A stretch of DNA of 64,000 nt from Sphingobium nicotianae (GTDB lineage Bacteria; Pseudomonadota; Alphaproteobacteria; Sphingomonadales; Sphingomonadaceae). The stretch covers positions 62,001 to 126,000 of the forward strand of contig NZ_JAHGAW010000005.1 of the NCBI RefSeq assembly GCF_018603885.1, read 5' to 3'. Position 1 is the stretch's first letter; each line of letters opens with the position of its first letter. The position numbers and the translations under genes are program-made. Shown piece by piece: positions 62,184 through 64,000 of this stretch. The notes beneath the pieces are model-generated. The model searched no databases, was not told the DNA's origin, and saw only the letters and a list, made by a program, of their open reading frames with translations.

Positions 62184-62210
62184 AGGGCGGCGTCGCGGCG
62201 TCGCCCTTCT
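62184..62210 (+). terminator. Possible terminator after the TonB receptor
   Basis: Arms AGGGCGGCG (62184-62192) and CGTCGCCCT (62199-62207) with one G-T pair, followed by TCTTGG, a weak T tract. Nineteen bases after the stop codon. Confidence 0.5.
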
Positions 62211-62358
62211 TGGTATCACGACCAGCCGATCCGGGCCGGGCAGCGCCAGGCCAGGACCAGCTGGTCGCATCGGCGCCCCGTCTGGAAGCCCTGTTGGCAC
62301 GGCGCCGGCCGTGCGCTAGCAATTGATCGAGTCCAAAGGACCGTCAGGAGAGAGATTG

Positions 62359-63936
62359 ATGCAGCTTACATTGCCGCCCGGCCTGTCGCCGCAAGCGTTC
62401 GATGCCGCGGTGAAGGCGCTGCAGGGTGCCGTCGGCGCCGGCTGGGTGATGACCACCGACGAAGATCGCGACGCCTATGCGGACATCTATGCGCCGGGGC
62501 CCGAGACGCTCTGGGGCGCGTCAGGCGCGGTGGCCCCGCAGACCGTGGAGGAAATCCAGGCGATCGTGCGCATCGCCAACGAGCACAAGCTGCCGCTCTG
62601 GACCGTCTCGCGCGGCAAGAATCTGGGCTATGGCACCGCCGCCCCACGCATGCCGGGCTGCATGGTCCTCGACCTTGGCCGCATGGACAAGATCATCGAG
62701 CTCGATCCCGAGCTTGGCTATTGCGTGCTCGAGCCGGGCGTCGGCTTCATCGATCTTTACGAGCGCATCCAGCAGGACAAGCTTCCGCTCATGATGTCGG
62801 TCCCCGGTAATGGCTGGGGATCGGTGCTCGGCAATGCGCTGGAGCATGGCATCGGCTACACGCCCTATGGCCTCAACGCCAAGAATCTCTGCGGGCTGGA
62901 AGTGGTGCTGGGCACGGGCGATCTGGTCCGCACCGGCATCGGCGCGATGGAGAAGAACCAGGCGTGGAACCTCTTCCCGTTCGGCTACGGCCCGACCTGG
63001 GATCTCATGTTCAGCCAATCCAATTTCGGTATCGTCACCAAGGCGGGCATGTGGCTGATGCCCGAGCCGGAGACCTCGCTGGAGCTCAATCTCGATATTC
63101 CCAAGGCCGAGGATATCGGCTGGGTGGTCGACACGCTGACCCCGCTCAAGCTGCACGGCATTATCGACCAGTCGATCTTCATCCCGAGCTGGCTCGGCAA
63201 GATGGTGATCCTGGGTCAGCGCCAGGACTTCTGGGACAAGCCGAGCGCCATCCCGGAGTGGCGCGTGCAGGAGCTGCTCAAGGAGCACAAGCTCGGCTAC
63301 TGGAAAGTTCAGATCCGTCTTTACGGCGACGAGACCGTTAACAAGGCCAAGGCGGAAATCGTCAAGGCGGCCTTCAAGAAGCATATCGACACGCCGATGC
63401 AGGAAGTCTGGTGGCGCCGCGGGGACCCGACCAACGTCATGGACCTGACACTCGGGGTGCCGTCAGCCGTGCCGCTGCAGATGGGCAACTGGGTCGGCGG
63501 CAAGGCCGCGCATATGGGCTTCTCGCCGGTGGTGCCGGCGACCGGCAAGCATGTGCTCGATCAGATGACGCGCAGCCGCAAGATCATCGATGCGCATGAT
63601 GTCGATTTCTATGCCAGCTTCACGATCGGCGGGCGCTTCTGCAACAATGTGAACATGCTGATGTACGACCGCGACAAGCCGGAGCAGGTCGAGGGCATCA
63701 AGAAGCTGTTCAACGCACTGATCGCCGACGCGGCCGCCAATGGCTATGCCGAATATCGCACCCATCTCGGCTGGATGGACGCCATCTCCGACACGTTCAA
63801 CTTCAACGATCATGCCCTGCGCAGGATGAACGAGAAGGTGAAGGACGTGCTCGATCCCAACGGCATATTGTCGCCCGGGAAGCAGGGCATCTGGCCGACG
63901 GCCTATGCCGCCCAGCGCGGGAAGAACCTCGCATGA
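62359..63936 (+). CDS. VAO/PCMH-family FAD flavoprotein (4-alkylphenol or eugenol hydroxylase type)
   Basis: A 525-residue FAD-linked oxidase of the vanillyl-alcohol oxidase / p-cresol methylhydroxylase family. The FAD-binding domain shows WTVSRGKNLGYGTAAPRMPGCMVLDLGRMDKI and LMMSVPGNGWGSVLGNALEHGIGYTPYG; the substrate domain carries YRTHLGWMD, matching the Tyr-Arg-Thr that holds the phenolate in VAO, and ends DPNGILSPGKQGIWP. Such enzymes oxidise para-alkylphenols through a quinone methide. Start 62359 has CAGGAGAGAG. The next gene overlaps as ATGA; in PCMH and eugenol hydroxylase the partner is a small cytochrome c. Confidence 0.88.
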   Translation: MQLTLPPGLSPQAFDAAVKALQGAVGAGWVMTTDEDRDAYADIYAPGPETLWGASGAVAPQTVEEIQAIVRIANEHKLPLWTVSRGKNLGYGTAAPRMPGCMVLDLGRMDKIIELDPELGYCVLEPGVGFIDLYERIQQDKLPLMMSVPGNGWGSVLGNALEHGIGYTPYGLNAKNLCGLEVVLGTGDLVRTGIGAMEKNQAWNLFPFGYGPTWDLMFSQSNFGIVTKAGMWLMPEPETSLELNLDIPKAEDIGWVVDTLTPLKLHGIIDQSIFIPSWLGKMVILGQRQDFWDKPSAIPEWRVQELLKEHKLGYWKVQIRLYGDETVNKAKAEIVKAAFKKHIDTPMQEVWWRRGDPTNVMDLTLGVPSAVPLQMGNWVGGKAAHMGFSPVVPATGKHVLDQMTRSRKIIDAHDVDFYASFTIGGRFCNNVNMLMYDRDKPEQVEGIKKLFNALIADAAANGYAEYRTHLGWMDAISDTFNFNDHALRRMNEKVKDVLDPNGILSPGKQGIWPTAYAAQRGKNLA

Positions 63937-64000
63937 GCCGCGCCAAGCCACTGAGCCAGATGCTGGGTCTTGGCCTCGCCCTCGTCGCCGCGCTCGCCGC
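63933..64000 (+). CDS. Start of an exported protein, cut by the window end (cytochrome c subunit?)
   Basis: ATG at 63933 overlaps the TGA of the flavoprotein gene. The 22 residues available, MSRAKPLSQMLGLGLALVAALA, form a signal peptide with a positive start and hydrophobic core. In two-subunit VAO-family dehydrogenases the gene after the flavoprotein codes for the periplasmic cytochrome c electron acceptor; that is only a contextual guess here because the heme motif would lie beyond the window. Confidence 0.6.
   Translation, partial: MSRAKPLSQMLGLGLALVAALA

Overview
The window is high-GC alphaproteobacterial DNA, most likely from a sphingomonad (Sphingomonas, Sphingobium or Novosphingobium type). 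The pointers are an alphaproteobacterial SOS box (GTTC-N7-GTTC) at lexA, many TonB-dependent receptors, PEP-CTERM tails of the PEPATWAMMIGG type, intergenic palindromic repeats, and above all the sphingomonad set of lignin-aromatic catabolic genes in their known neighbourhoods (ferC-ferBA, ligJABC, ligK-ligU-ligI-lsdA). Gene identities come from reading motifs and family resemblance; no database search was run.

Layout. 1-13.7 kb is mostly housekeeping or general accessory: a truncated comEC, an NTF2-fold protein, lexA with its SOS box, ogt, a bestrophin, a PEP-CTERM metalloprotease, a membrane protein/methyltransferase pair, an unusual glycosyltransferase-ChbG/HpnK fusion, and an ECF sigma/FecR/TonB-receptor signalling set, followed by tRNA-Arg(CCG). 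13.8-20.5 kb holds a lipoprotein, the ferulate operon ferC<>ferB-ferA with a clear palindromic operator, an alpha/beta hydrolase and a tetrahydrofolate-dependent aromatic O-demethylase (LigM/DesA family). 21-23 kb is an AmpR-like regulator divergent from a subclass-B3 metallo-beta-lactamase whose first zinc ligand is Glu.

23.5-33.4 kb is a long minus-strand cluster: IclR regulator, cupin, BKACE, two zinc alcohol dehydrogenases, SDR, two 2,4'-dihydroxyacetophenone-dioxygenase-like cupins, a VOC protein and a TonB receptor. It looks like a pathway for an aryl ketone or beta-keto acid and I cannot match it to a described pathway. 33.6-39.3 kb has a MetE-like enzyme, two MFS transporters (one frameshifted), a thioesterase, an NTF2-fold protein and an aldo/keto reductase. 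39.4-51 kb carries the protocatechuate 4,5-cleavage pathway: ligR-DUF1932-ligJ-ligA-ligB-ligC followed by small paralogous genes of unknown function on the minus strand, and ligK-ligU-ligI-lsdA divergently. 51-64 kb has an SDR/HxlR pair, aquaporin Z, VOC protein, a tannase/feruloyl esterase-family hydrolase, SDR, two NTF2-fold proteins (one resembling the LdpA/PcfL gamma-formaldehyde lyases), another TonB receptor, and a VAO/PCMH-type flavoprotein that runs into the window edge.

Together: esters (tannase family), alkylphenols (VAO type) and lignin dimers (NTF2 lyase plus LsdA) could feed ferulate, vanillin and vanillate; FerA/FerB shorten ferulate to vanillin, the THF-dependent demethylase converts vanillate to protocatechuate, and LigAB/C/I/U/J/K take it to pyruvate and oxaloacetate. 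A vanillin dehydrogenase is not seen in the window. The strongest leads are a second copy of the ferC-type operator about 44.5 kb away in front of a TonB receptor, an in-frame palindromic repeat inside ligR, the trio of paralogous proteins trailing ligC, and the BKACE/cupin cluster.
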